Shown here: positions 36,101 to 48,016 of the stretch, piece after piece | Layout of the letters: each line of letters begins with the position of its first letter | Numbering within the stretch: the first letter of the stretch is position 1 | Origin: Bigelowiella natans CCMP2755 | Lineage: Eukaryota; Cercozoa; Chlorarachniophyceae | Direction: 5' to 3' | Length of the DNA: 64,000 nucleotides | Assembly: GCA_000320545.1 (NCBI GenBank) | Contig: ADNK01000035.1 | Location: forward strand, 1 to 64,000 | Program-made: the position numbers and the translations under genes | The notes under the pieces: generated by a model | What the model saw: the letters and a program-made list of their open reading frames with translations, nothing else | What the model was told of the DNA's origin: nothing | Databases searched by the model: none

Positions 36101-39100
36101 GTTTCTCATATGTGGGACTACCCGTGGGAGCACGTGTTTCCAGTGTGGGGTAGAAGAATGGATCCCCAGGTGTAGACTCGGAGATGTGTATATTTTTAAT
36201 AAATACTTCGTCCTTGCCCGATAAGGAAGAGTTAACATATAACAAAGAAGCGATGTGGTAGAATCGAGCCTGACGAACTCGCAGAGCCTCGAATTTTATT
36301 TTTGAGGGAAGGATGCCACCATTGAGATTGATGTCAACGAACGCAAACGAATGATATCTAAAACTACCATCTGGATTTACGCAGTAGTTTGACTTATCAA
36401 AGCATGCTGAGGAACAGTTGCAGTTATTCACTGGGACTTTCAAGTTTATAGGTCCAAATTGTTCTGCGCCATAAACTAGGTCTACAGTCTGCTCGGAAGG
36501 GTTACCTATAAACTCAAAATCAAGGCCATCGCCTTCGAGCTTGAACCCACCTTCCATTACACGATGATTTTCAAAGTTTGAATTGACGACGCGAATTTTC
36601 ATGCCACTCCCAATGCCTCTTACGAAATAGCGCGCGACTGGGCGACCTTGAATGTTAGAAGTGACCTGAATGTTCTCGAGAGTTAGTGAGGCTCCATCAC
36701 CAATTAGACGTATACCATAGAAGAAATTCAACATACGTGCATTTCGAATCACAAGATTGTCCAACTTTAAATCTAGGCAATTAAAATCTCTCTGCTGATT
36801 TCCCAAACTAAAATCTAACGTGAGACCCTCTATTATCAATCCGAATCCGGGCTGTAGCTCTGCAGGTACTCTATTATAAGCTACCCAGGGATATGTAGCA
36901 TTCTGGTCGACTACGTCTTGAAAACATGTGAGAACGACGCTTGCAGGGCCCCGAACAGTATTCATAGCTGTATCGTGAAGGGGAACATTGCGACCAAACG
37001 AAGGATCTGACGGCAAATAATCAAATGGGCCGCCCAACTGGTATGGCAGCAATGCCTCTGTAAGCTCGTGCACAACAATTGATGCCGATGGAGTTCCAGT
37101 AGGTGGGGGGGATGGTGCCACAGTGGAATCAGATGAAGCTAGAAAACTCCAACCTAGACCATTTCGACTTGAATCAGTGGAGAATATCATCGTGAATCCT
37201 CCAGATTGGGAAATAATATCGGATGGCAAGACATCTCCAGTCAAAACAAAATCCGCATCCATGATGGGAAAACTGTTGAATAACCCGTCTCGAACATATA
37301 GAAAATCGTAACCCCATTCGAGGTCAAAAATACTGAAAGATACCTAAAATAGTAATGAGACCAACAATGAAAACATATCGGGGAAACCCATGAAACCACA
37401 TAGTTAAAGATAAACAGACCTTAGAGGAAGATACTTGAAAGTAGCAAAAAACATTGTCAAAGTACAAAGCACCAGAAGTTTTATAGATCTGGGAGCTTGT
37501 ATTGAAATTAACTGACATATTAGTGCAAATTGAAGCCAAGTGCGTGGGAGAGGTAGTTGGCGATGAAGTTGGTACTGCCTCATCGACTGTTGCATTTATT
37601 GATATACGGGAGATGAATTCACCATCGGATTGTATCGAAAATTCACTGAACGGAAATGCATTTTGAGCTGAAAGGAACTTAGTTACTTTCAATGGTAACC
37701 CACAGAATTCAGCCTCTAAATCTGACAATCGAGTGTATACGTTTGTAATACTTGTCTCTGAGCCACGATAGCCTAAAACTCCTATGTGATCTCCTTTATT
37801 GATACGAACGTTTACAGGGAGTGCGATTTCACCAGACTGTTCCCCAGCACTTTGCCACAGAATTTCCACTTCTCGTGTGATATCAGTTGTTTCCTGAAAC
37901 GGAACACTTGAGCGAACAAGCATTCCATATTGATTTTCCTTGAATGATCCATGTACAAAAAGAGTTGTGATAATAACTTGACATGGGGATTGAAAGGCAT
38001 AGCCACGGGGTCTACCAAAGAAGGATCCAGTAGGGAGACCCATAGAGATATTAGCTGGCGAACGTTGTTTTTCCCTGCAGAGTTGGCTGGACTGATTGTA
38101 CAAGACTGGATTCTGGCTGAAACATTCTTCAGTTGCAGAGCACAACAAAGTTTCGTTGAAACAATTTATCTTCCCATTAAAACCAGGGTCATCACATACA
38201 CATCCTGTGGTCACTGACCCAACCACTGCCCAGTTCCGATCGTTCGTTTTACATGGCACGCTGGACTCATCCACAGTTCCATCCCACATTGCCCCAATGT
38301 AATATTTCCCATTAAAACTGGGATTCAAACCAGAAAAGTCAGGATCGTTCCTATGAGAAAAGAAACGACCATATTCTCCTGGTGGCATTACAAATCTAGT
38401 TAATCCTACCAAATTGTCGTCTGCACTCGAAATGACAGTGTCTTTGCTTATGTACCACTTAATCGTAAGGTTGGCAGACGCTGTTCCTACTGCCGTGAAA
38501 CTGATGTATGGAAAATATTCCTGACCCTCCTCTACAACAAAGACATCGTTCTGCCCGATTAACGCTGTATTATCACTCAGTGATATCCCAGCAAGAACGT
38601 ACTGGGTGTTGTCAAAATCGTTACCAAAATCGAACTGATATGGAACTATTTGACAGTAGTCAGCTGGAGGTGGAGCCCATGGCCCCTCAATGTTGGCCGT
38701 TGCCGCATTAACTTCTGCTTGAAATGCTGGTGTAATCCGGGTAAAATATTGAACACATCCTGTTTCCCCCGGCTGCCCTCCGCTCCATACTCCAACAACT
38801 TTAATATTTCCACTCTGAGATACAAAAACTGGACCCCCGTCCATTCCAGGGAACATCCACGCATTTTGAGTAATCAACAAGTTCTCAGACGAATTCGGAT
38901 GGGATAAGGCTATGACATTTAACCCAAACAATGGATTTTGGAACTGAGTTGGGCTTCTCTGGGAGATACTAACATTGTTTCCAGGATATCCGAAGGTTAG
39001 ATAAGAAGGAAAATCTTCGAAACTCATCTCCCAGGAACTTAGTAAGCTACCACCCACTCTTCGATCTATTTTACATACTTGAATGTCAATACTTGGGTCT

Positions 39101-40110
39101 CCTGGAACAGAGGCATTTTGGTTACAAACAGTACTAGAATCATAGGAACTGTCATAAACACAAGTCCCAGTAAGAAATGCTGAACCATAAAGTGCATACT
39201 CAAGTTGTCTGCCAAAATTCCCCACTTCACCCTCTGGGATGTAGTAATAACCACATGCAATTCTTACTGTGTGTGCTTCGCCTGAATAAGGAAACCAGTA
39301 TTATGAGTCAAAACATTCTTGCATAAAACAAAATGTATCAGAAAATTAATCCATCAACCTTGGCAAGGATCATATGTACAATGTCGTGCAGTAAGGAAAT
39401 GATAGTCTCCCACTAATGAACCGGAGCACTGTCTTGGCCGTGGGATTCCATCGAAGTAAGCTAATACACGACAGCCAGGTCTAAAGAGACTTTCTTGTGA
39501 AAAAAAGGCCTCGAACGCACTCATGGTTAAGCTTGGAAATTGGCTTCTGGGAATGCTTAAATTATTGTACGAGGCACAATTATTGTTGGTATTGCCTTCT
39601 ATGGCACCATTGGAAGAAGAAAAGGGTTCAGCGTTGATATTTTCTTGGGAAAAGGAATCGAATGCTGCCGTTTCTCCATTTTCATCTTCCATCTGCAAGT
39701 GGACTGTGGATTGTGCTTCATACTGCAGGTTTATTTTTTGAATTGGAACATAATGATCACGCAATCGATCGTGGATTTTGCGAGTTCCTATCTGCATTCT
39801 TCCAGGAAATAGAACACCGAAAGATGCATCATTTTCTTCCGGAAATAGCATATAGGCTGCATTTTTTTGAGGTGGAGACGATATCTCTCCAAACAAGTCT
39901 GTAGCCACGGATATTGCCATCTATCCCATAATAAAGGAATGTGATAAGAGATAAATTCATGTAATACTAGTCATATTTGAAATAAGGTAAATTTAGATAA
40001 CATCACATAATATGAACAAAGAATGCCGAAATTATCTACACCATAACAGTGACGGCCGTTCCACAAATGAATGCATTTATTCTTGTGCAAGATTTTCTTC
40101 CCGCAGCCAT
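30106..40110 (-). CDS. Giant surface protein: trypsin-like pseudoprotease + CUB + beta-helix repeats + Cys-rich region + multi-TM
   Basis: Exons: 40110-40042 (signal peptide), 39920-39359, 39281-37435, 37343-36020, 35920-33531 and 33471-30106, joining in phase to about 3,185 residues. Domains in order: a trypsin-like fold with CSGSLVGDYHFLTARHC (His region) and GMDGGPVF, where Asp replaces the nucleophile Ser; two Thr/Ser/Pro linkers (PTSSPTTSPT, PTGSPT); and a CUB-like domain (SIFDLEWGYDFLYVRDG ... SGGFTMIFSTDSS). About 1,500 residues of parallel beta-helix repeats follow, with Pmp-like motifs such as GNGGAIEI, GLGGAIRA and LKGGAISV. A Cys-rich region comes next (CIPCAAGRFG, CTECVGG, GYKGVLCTEC). 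At least seven membrane segments start at TGLVIFRIVGTWILIFIIAF. N-glycosylation sites are common. The family is known from diatoms and ciliates; adhesion or sensing is an inference. The last junction may be a frameshift instead of a 59-nt intron. Confidence 0.85.
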
Positions 40111-41003
40111 CCCTAAGAAAAAAGGATTTCGTCACATTCAACTTAAACAATAAGTAGGAGACGGTTGTAATGAACAGATATTCAATACCGTTGTGGTTCT
40201 AGCGTATTCCTGGTGTTGACTTGGTGTGGGGGACTAGGACGTGGAAATACGCTTCATAGAGAGCCGGAAAGGTTGTGCGGGCACTGCAAATTTAGAGCAT
40301 TTGTTGCGGTCTGCGATTAATTCAGAGTATTACCGAGATACGACATCACATTGATACGTTGTTCAATAAATTTAGGGTGAAAAACTTCCTTTCAAACAGC
40401 GAACTCGCGAACTTCAGAAAATATTGATGTCGCACAACATACAGATCTAAGAGTATTTGACTGCTACGACAAACAACATATGCAAGCATTCTTATAACAT
40501 AAGCTGCAAGATACCCAATTCAAAGTACCCCGAACAACATGCAGGGAGAAAAGCTTGTTTGTGTGGAACTTTGAGGAAATCCAAATGGAAATCCTGGAAA
40601 TCAGGAAATCCTCGGCAGGAAATCCTGAAATCCTAGGGAAATCCTGGAAATCCTAGGAAATCCTAGGAAATCCTAGGAAATCCTGGAAATCCGGAAACCT
40701 AGATCTGGCTCAATTGTCTCACTTCTAAATGGATGCAGAAACAATAAGGCGACAAATTAAATAAAAAATAAATTGATTTCCCGCCATACGTGTCATCCTA
40801 TCTGGATCGCTGTTCGTTCTCATAACAAAAATGTGATAGATCCGATCTAATAATCTCGTAAATAATAATATTAATGACATTCTATCTCATAAGTCCCGAT
40901 GAAATAATAAAAATTATCTATTTTTGATATATTTTTTTCCTTTCCACTGGACGACGCCCCCCAAGTTGTGTGTTGCAGGCCTCTTGAAATCGGCAAGAAG
41001 GCC
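40111..41003. promoter_or_regulatory. Divergent promoter region between the giant surface protein and RCC1 genes
   Basis: About 890 bp between the start codons. It contains the AGGAAATCC array at 40571-40697. Otherwise it is AT-rich, with no coding potential recognised. Confidence 0.5.
40571..40697. repeat. Array of about 10-11 GGAAATCC-type near-palindromes
   Basis: GAAATCCT/TAGGAAATCC units recur every 9-15 bp. The centre (40645-40690) is a regular 11-bp tandem of aggaaatcct. GGAAATCC differs from its own reverse complement only in the central AAA/TTT, so the array reads similarly on both strands. Confidence 0.88.
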
Positions 41004-44000
41004 ATGCCGGAGAATTTGCCTTCCAGATCTTCAAGCAACAATCCGTCATCACCCTGTGTTTTATTGACAGTGGTAGTTTAAATGACTGCATTGTTGACCG
41101 TGTAAATGATCCACAATATTCATCCACTCGAATGTTCAACAGGGAACGAACCAGTTTGCGCAACTTGGACTAGGAAGCAAGTATTTGCAGAGGAAAAATC
41201 CTACTGTCGTAAAGGCAGTGGAAGGGGCTGGAGTGCGACTCTTGGCATGCGGTTCACAACACACCGTGGTGGTCGATGATGACAACCGAGTGTGGAGTTG
41301 TGGCAGTAACGATGAAGGACAGCTGGGGAGAGTAACAAAGCGAGACACTGATGATGAGGCAATTCCTGCGATTGTAGCAGGAACACCTGTGCGACAAGCA
41401 ATCCGAATGATAACATGTGGGGATTCTCACACCATGATGCTTTGTGAGGGTGGCGTGGTGTGGGGATGGGGTATCTTCCGAGACACAACGAACAATGGTC
41501 CTGGGATGGGTTTTGTACGAGTAGGGCGCGATATGAAGGAGAATTCTCCCGTGCAGATTCCTGGGTTCGAAGGTAAGCAAGTTGAGATGATTGCTTCAGG
41601 CGGTGATCATTGTGTAGCCGTGGATAGGTCTGGAGCGGTATGGCAGTGGGGCGACTTTTGTTGTTCAACGAAAGGGAATGATATACAAGATGTGGAGAAG
41701 AAGCTACGGCCCAACCGTGTAGAGTTCAGCCTGGGTGGAGAAGAAGACGGGGGCATTGCTGCAACATCAGCAACTGCTGTATATGCGGGAGCGTTATGCA
41801 GTTTCGCTGTTCTAGCGGATGGCGCCGTTTTGGGTTGGGGTCTAGATAACTGGGGGCAGCTAGGCGTCCAGGGGAGCGTTCTTCGAGACAAGAATGCAGA
41901 TCAATTTGTATATCCTCCTGCAAAGGTGCTTAGCTCATTTGGAGGTGGCTCGGTTCGCAAGATAAGTAGTGGTGATCAGCATAGTCTGTTTTTGACGAGT
42001 CAAGGGCGAATATATGCTTGTGGGTGTCCACACTACGGTAGGCTGGGCATAGTGGGTATGAAAGGGCGCAATAGCCCTGTGGCACAGCCGACACCAATCA
42101 GCGAGCCTCGTGGTTCTGGAAGAAGTTCCCGCATTGTGGAGCGTTATGTCGACGTTTCAGCAGGGCAGCTGCACTCAGTTGCAGTGACTAAGAGCGGTAA
42201 GGTGTTTGCTTGGGGTTCCGGGGATGATTTGCAGCTTGGGACGGCGGAGGAAAAAGAGGAGGAAATTCCTGTGCAGCTTAGGGGTGCGAATCTGAGAGGT
42301 AGCAAACGGTGGTGTAGTATAGCAATAGTAGTGGTGGTAGTACTGGTACTTGTATCAGTTGTTGAAGAAGAAGTATCTGTGTGCTACTTCAAACCTAGAA
42401 AATGAGTGCATGTATGAATATAGATCATGCACTTATATGTAGTAGCGTGTGTATGTATGTATGACAATAGAAATGATAAAAATGTGTGTGAAATATGTGT
42501 GAATATGTGTGTTTAGGGTTGGCGTCACGGAACATTCCCGAGCGAAAGGCAGTCGCGGTTGGTTGCGGTTTTCAGCACACTGCATTACTTGCTCACAGGA
42601 AGGATGGAGTTACGGTGTTGTTTGGACAACCTAGAAAGGCGGCGGCGGCAGTTTCGGATAGTGGAAATAAGCGAAAAGAGCCAGGAAAAGTTGAATCCAT
42701 ACCGGCTCAGCAGTTTCAGCAGCAACAAGAGGTATCGTTTTCCAGCAAGCATGCTAGAACGGCGGCGGCAGTATTACATCATCCTCCGCGTCAACAAGTT
42801 CCTGACGTAAAAATGGGTGATACCACTGCTTCAACTGCTGGTGGTAGTGGTGCAAATGTGGGTCGTCGACCTCACGAACCATCGGTGCTCTTGACCGTGG
42901 TATGTCAACAACTACTACTACTACTACTATTTCTACTAGTAAATACTAGTACTAGTACTACTCCTCTAAGTTCGAACCATTATTTAAGTAACAACAGTAT
43001 TATTACCCTTTCTCTCCTATCATCTTTGACGACGGTGACTAACTGCATGAACTGTGTGGCCTTCCATTGCCCTCCCCCCTGCATCAATGATGAATGATAG
43101 GGAACGAACCAGTTTGCGCAACTTGGACTAGGAAGCAAGTATTTGCAGAGGAAAAATCCTACTGTCGTAAAGGCAGTGGAAGGGGCTGGAGTGCGACTCT
43201 TGGCATGCGGTTCACAACACACCGTGGTGGTCGATGATGACAACCGAGTGTGGAGTTGTGGCAGTAACGATGAAGGACAGCTGGGGAGAGTAACAAAGCG
43301 AGACACTGATGATGAGGCAATTCCTGCGATTGTAGCAGGAACACCTGTGCGACAAGCAATCCGAATGATAACATGTGGGGATTCTCACACCATGATGCTT
43401 TGTGAGGGTGGCGTGGTGTGGGGATGGGGTATCTTCCGAGACACAACGAACAATGGTCCTGGGATGGGTTTTGTACGAGTAGGGCGCGATATGAAGGAGA
43501 ATTCTCCCGTGCAGATTCCTGGGTTCGAAGGTAAGCAAGTTGAGATGATTGCTTCAGGCGGTGATCATTGTGTAGCCGTGGATAGGTCTGGAGCGGTATG
43601 GCAGTGGGGCGACTTTTGTTGTTCAACGAAAGGGAATGATATACAAGATGTGGAGAAGAAGCTACGGCCCAACCGTGTAGAGTTCAGCCTGGGTGGAGAA
43701 GAAGACGGGGGCATTGCTGCAACATCAGCAACTGCTGTATATGCGGGAGCGTTATGCAGTTTCGCTGTTCTAGCGGATGGCGCCGTTTTGGGTTGGGGTC
43801 TAGATAACTGGGGGCAGCTAGGCGTCCAGGGGAGCGTTCTTCGAGACAAGAATGCAGATCAATTTGTATATCCTCCTGCAAAGGTGCTTAGCTCATTTGG
43901 AGGTGGCTCGGTTCGCAAGATAAGTAGTGGTGATCAGCATAGTCTGTTTTTGACGAGTCAAGGGCGAATATATGCTTGTGGGTGTCCACACTACGGTAGG

Positions 44001-45297
44001 CTGGGCATAGTGGGTATGAAAGGGCGCAATAGCCCTGTGGCACAGCCGACACCAATCAGCGAGCCTCGTGGTTCTGGAAGAAGTTCCCGCATTGTGGAGC
44101 GTTATGTCGACGTTTCAGCAGGGCAGCTGCACTCAGTTGCAGTGACTAAGAGCGGTAAGGTGTTTGCTTGGGGTTCCGGGGATGATTTGCAGCTTGGGAC
44201 GGCGGAGGAAAAAGAGGAGGAAATTCCTGTGCAGCTTAGGGGTGCGAATCTGAGAGGTAGCAAACGGTGGTGTAGTATAGCAATAGTAGTGGTGGTAGTA
44301 CTGGTACTTGTATCAGTTGTTGAAGAAGAAGTATCTGTGTGCTACTTCAAACCTAGAAAATGAGTGCATGTATGAATATAGATCATGCACTTATATGTAG
44401 TAGCGTGTGTATGTATGTATGACAATAGAAATGATAAAAATGTGTGTGAAATATGTGTGAATATGTGTGTTTAGGGTTGGCGTCACGGAACATTCCCGAG
44501 CGAAAGGCAGTCGCGGTTGGTTGCGGTTTTCAGCACACTGCATTACTTGCGCATAAGTATGTAGCACATTCAATCTTGTCTGGAACTTCTCTGCGGAATG
44601 AGAAAGGTTTTGGCTCGGGAAAAAGAAAACTTCGGGAAGAAGATTCTGTAACAGTACAGATGAGTCCAGAGGTAATGAAGATACACATTGTAAAATGCTC
44701 CAACTTTGTGCCTGGAAGCATATTGTTTATGATTTTATTTAGAGAGTGCCCACATACATTCACATCGGAATTCTTTTGTTTGTGAGTTTTTTTGTGAGTG
44801 ACGAGTAGAGGTAATCTGCACCGAGAAAAGGGAAAAACGAAATTTGCAAGAGAAATTTACGGTGTTTTTTGTTAAAAGGGCGGAAGAAAGAAAGTTCGGA
44901 AATTTTATTCACAAAAGACCCCGTTAAGGCTAAAGACTGAGAGCCGTTTCGCAAACGAGAATCCAACGGATGTATGGATAAAGAGGAACATAGATGTGGA
45001 TTCGATGTTTCGAGATGTGTCTACTGCTGAGATGTTTGCTGTTGAGAAGAAGAAAAAAGGTTGGTTCCACCATTTTTTACACAAAGAGGATGAATCACTG
45101 ATCTTAAGTTACTCACAGAAGAGGAGGCACAAATGATGGAAGCCAGGTTCAAGATCATGGCATTCTACGCCAAACACGCTCCGTCTAAGAATCTAGATGA
45201 TATAGATGACATAATACGGAAGTATTCTATGAAGGGAAGTGACTGGCTTTCGATTCTATTTGAGCGCTTGCAAAAAAAATATGGATGTCACCCTTGA
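41004..45297 (+). CDS. RCC1-like protein with two near-identical beta-propellers
   Basis: Exons: 41004-41072, 41143-42298, 42517-42899, 43101-44256, 44475-44671, 44879-about 45059 and probably 45109-45297. Each propeller shows RCC1 blades: GTNQFAQLGLGSK, LACGSQHTVVVDDDNRVWSCG, DEGQLG, GDHCVAVDRSGAVWQWG, CSFAVLADGAVLGWG, DNWGQLG, GDQHSLFLTSQGRIYACG, GQLHSVAVTKSGKVFAWG and GCGFQHTALLAH. The first propeller's linker (NKRKEPGK, basic) ends SVLLTV|gtatgt and splices in phase onto the second propeller's GTNQFAQLG. This mirrors exon 1 (PCVLLTV|GTNQ), so I model one gene rather than two. RCC1 family members act as Ran exchange factors or scaffolds; which applies here is unknown. The C-terminus carries a basic stretch and a FYAKHAPSK...LFERLQKKYG module. 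The junction after 45059 is uncertain. Confidence 0.83.
41141..42592 (+). repeat. Direct duplication, copy 1 (1,452 bp)
   Basis: Identical by eye to 43099-44550 at an offset of 1,958 bp, including intron 42299-42516. All open frames on both strands are repeated unchanged between the two copies. Confidence 0.95.
43099..44550 (+). repeat. Direct duplication, copy 2 (1,452 bp)
   Basis: Identity with copy 1 starts exactly at the AG of the 3' splice site (agggaacgaacc) and ends at cattacttgc, after which the two diverge completely. Confidence 0.95.
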
Positions 45298-46802
45298 TGC
45301 GTGTGGAACGATCTGATCAAAATCAAACACCTGAGATCTAAGAGGTGACTGAAATGGAATGCAACTAATGTAAGACAGTTGGTACCCATCTAGCCATGGA
45401 CAATGAGGTCGATGAACAAGATAAACTCACACCTTCTGTCATCAGCGCGGCATTCTTCATGAGGGCCCTATTCTTTGAGGAAAACGTGAATTTAACAGAA
45501 GAAGAGTCCACTTAGCATTTGTAACTTGCTTGAAAATTCTCCTCGGAGATGCGAATTTTGGATTCGAGGTTAATTGATCTCCAGAGTGTTGCGCTGATGC
45601 AGTTTGCATGTTCTTAACCGAATGCAGTGCATTGTTTTTTTGGCACATCACTTTTGGGATCATTGTCGCGAACGCACAATTCTCATCGTTGCTTCGTTGG
45701 CACATGCAAGAGCGCATGCATGTCATTGTCGCTAGCTGCTAAAGAAATCGCTCTGCTGCTGTGTGCCTCTGTCCTCGGACATCGAAATTGATTGCCTCGC
45801 TAATCTAACACTGCAACGACTTGCCGCCTGACCTACTTCAATTGCCATGCGTCATTTCATGCACGCAAAGCTAAAAAGGATGCCAGACGAAGACGTTCTT
45901 TGCGAGCCCCTCTAGCCCTGGAGCCCGCGCATGCTAACATGTGCACCGTGCATTGCTAGATTGCTGCGCGCTTGCATGCGTGCGCAAGTGGGGCACGAGC
46001 TGTGCAGAATAGCAAAGTCAGAGAGTAGCATCACAATTGACACGTTATTTCTCGTCGATGCTGTGCAATTTTCCCCTAACTAGCCAAGCTTAATGTGCGG
46101 GCCACCCTAGCTTGTCCTCACTTGACTTCCACATGCAATGATCGACAAGATTTCTCCTAGCCACCATCGCAGAAACTCCTGCTTGTGGATGCAGTCTAGC
46201 AGTGTGCTAGTGTGGTGCACTGCACACAGCTACGTTAATTGTCTAGTTGTGTCTGCTGTCTGCGTGAAAGCAAGCGAGACAATCTAGCAATCCAAGCGCG
46301 TTTCCACCCTAGCACTGCTAGACTGCTAGCATGATCACACCTGCCTCTCGCTCGATTCGCACATCGCCACAAACAAGGCTTTCATTTGTTGTTCTGGCAA
46401 TCGCATGCAATGGTCGACGCCAAATTTCAGTCTCAGCCGCAGTTTTACATCCAGGGCGAGGTTCGCGAAACACATCAATTCGATCGTGGTACGTTAATTA
46501 ATTGTCCACAAAGTCCTGTAGCTGTGCAAGCAACATAAAAAATTCAGCAGGAGCATGTCTAGATGTGGGCAATGCTGCATTCCAATGTCATGCATGCACA
46601 AGCAACGCCACAAGTGAAAATCAAGCCATCAATTGTGCTTCGATGTCTGTTTGTCATCTCTCAGTCTTTCAGTTGTTAATATGCATGCCACTCCTGCTCC
46701 GTCAACCACAATAACAACCTTTACTAATTTTGGACATTTGCGGTGTATGCATATGCTTGCCTCCTCTACTAAGTAGATACGATCGACCCTGATGGATTTC
46801 GC
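45298..46802. other. Convergent 3' intergenic region, GCTAG/GCATGC-rich
   Basis: This 1.5 kb gap lies between the RCC1 gene (+) and a small gene (-). It is rich in GCTAG, TGCATG and GCATGC words, as is 60000-61400. No gene, hairpin-repeat copy or long tandem array was recognised. Confidence 0.6.
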
Positions 46803-47585
46803 TCAAAGATTTGTTCTATTGATATCATACGCGAAATTTCTTCCCCGAGAATACATTTCCTTAGACAACTCCTTGGACAGCTTCGCAAATTTACTCTCTT
46901 CATAATGCTGCGTGTCTAGATCTTCAGACGTTTTGCTTCTATCGGTATCGGAGTTTCCTAAAAGGCAGGCATTTTCCAAAGAATACAGAGGTGGATATCA
47001 TCATATGTATGTATGTGTGTATGTATGATTACAACAGTGTATGTATAATTTGACAAAACTCACCAGGATCCATCGGGATATCGAATGTGACCCCGGGTCC
47101 TCGCACTTCGCGGAAGAGGGAACTGTCCGATTCTGACTTGTCAATTGATGGAGATTCTGCGTGTGCAGGGATTAGTTTTGATAATTCTGAACCTTATTCA
47201 TGTATTATTATATTGGAGCTATCCTCACCCATCTTTTCTTCAACGTAGGTTCCATTTAATGTAGTTCTCTTTTCTGACCTATGATTTACTGTATATAATA
47301 GAATCTCTTAAAACCGCAACATTTGACACCAAATTTTAAATTTTACGAAATTTTTGAGTCAGCTCTTCCTTGGTTTTGTGGTCGTCCAACGAGTTCCCCA
47401 TTGAGATTTGGCTTACTTAAAAGTAGTGTAAATAGATATCAAACAATGATGACTTATGGCTTAATTACTAGAGAACTTACAATAGCTGTCGAGTAACTCT
47501 TTTCTTCCTGAAGCATCATCTGGACCCAAGACACAACAAATATTGATGATGAGTAAAATCACTTTTCGTCGGTATTCATTATTAA
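46803..47585 (-). CDS. Unknown protein, C-terminal exons of a small gene
   Basis: Five exons join in phase: 47585-47481, 47415-47347, 47273-47229, 47156-47064 and 46957-46803. The first has a hydrophobic stretch (KVILLIINICCVLG) followed by PDDASGRKELLDSY. The rest is hydrophilic: DDHKTKEELTQKF, RGPGVTFDIPMDPG, and a helical charged end KLSKELSKEMYSRGRNFAYD. The frame has no start codon in the first exon, so at least one upstream exon is missing from the model. I do not recognise a family. Consistent phase across four junctions argues that it is a real gene. It is tandem with, and downstream of, the CS/Tudor-like gene. Confidence 0.55.
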
Positions 47586-48016
47586 CTGCAAGATTACACC
47601 ATTTAATATGCGGAGCTCCCTTTCCGAGAATCCCATCTTTCGGTTATTTCAAAAGGTTTCATTTTTTTGGTTGTAAAATAATAAATATGTAAAAATATTT
47701 ATTCTATTGAGGATAAAAAAATTGTCTCTCTTTGTTCTGAAAAAGGCCAAGGTATTCTTAAGAAATATCTCACTATGAGTGGAGGAAGTAGCAGTCAGGC
47801 AGAATCAAAAACTGTCGCTGGTAAAATATAGTATAAAATCTTATGTTTCAATTGCAATCTACCTCTTTCACAGGTTCGGGTTCGAATCTCTTATGATACA
47901 CACGCGAATCCACCTTTGGTAGTCCTTTGAATAATCCGTGGACCCGAGCTCTCTCCGAACTATATCATCAAGAATAAACATTTCCAAATAAATATTTTTC
48001 CTTGCCAACGATTTAT
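47586..48016. other. Intergenic stretch with no assigned gene
   Basis: AT-rich, may hold the missing 5' exon of the small gene at 46803. A short plus-strand frame (ATG at about 47775) is followed by a donor-like site but leads to no convincing exon. Confidence 0.45.

Noticed and set aside
41201-43881. Minus-strand frames of 65-155 codons opposite the RCC1 exons
   Set aside because: They are antisense shadows, repeated because the underlying DNA is duplicated.
47875-47900. ggttcgggttcgaatctc, resembling a tRNA T-loop (box B)
   Set aside because: The flanking bases do not form a 5-bp T stem, and no D arm, anticodon arm or acceptor stem is found upstream.
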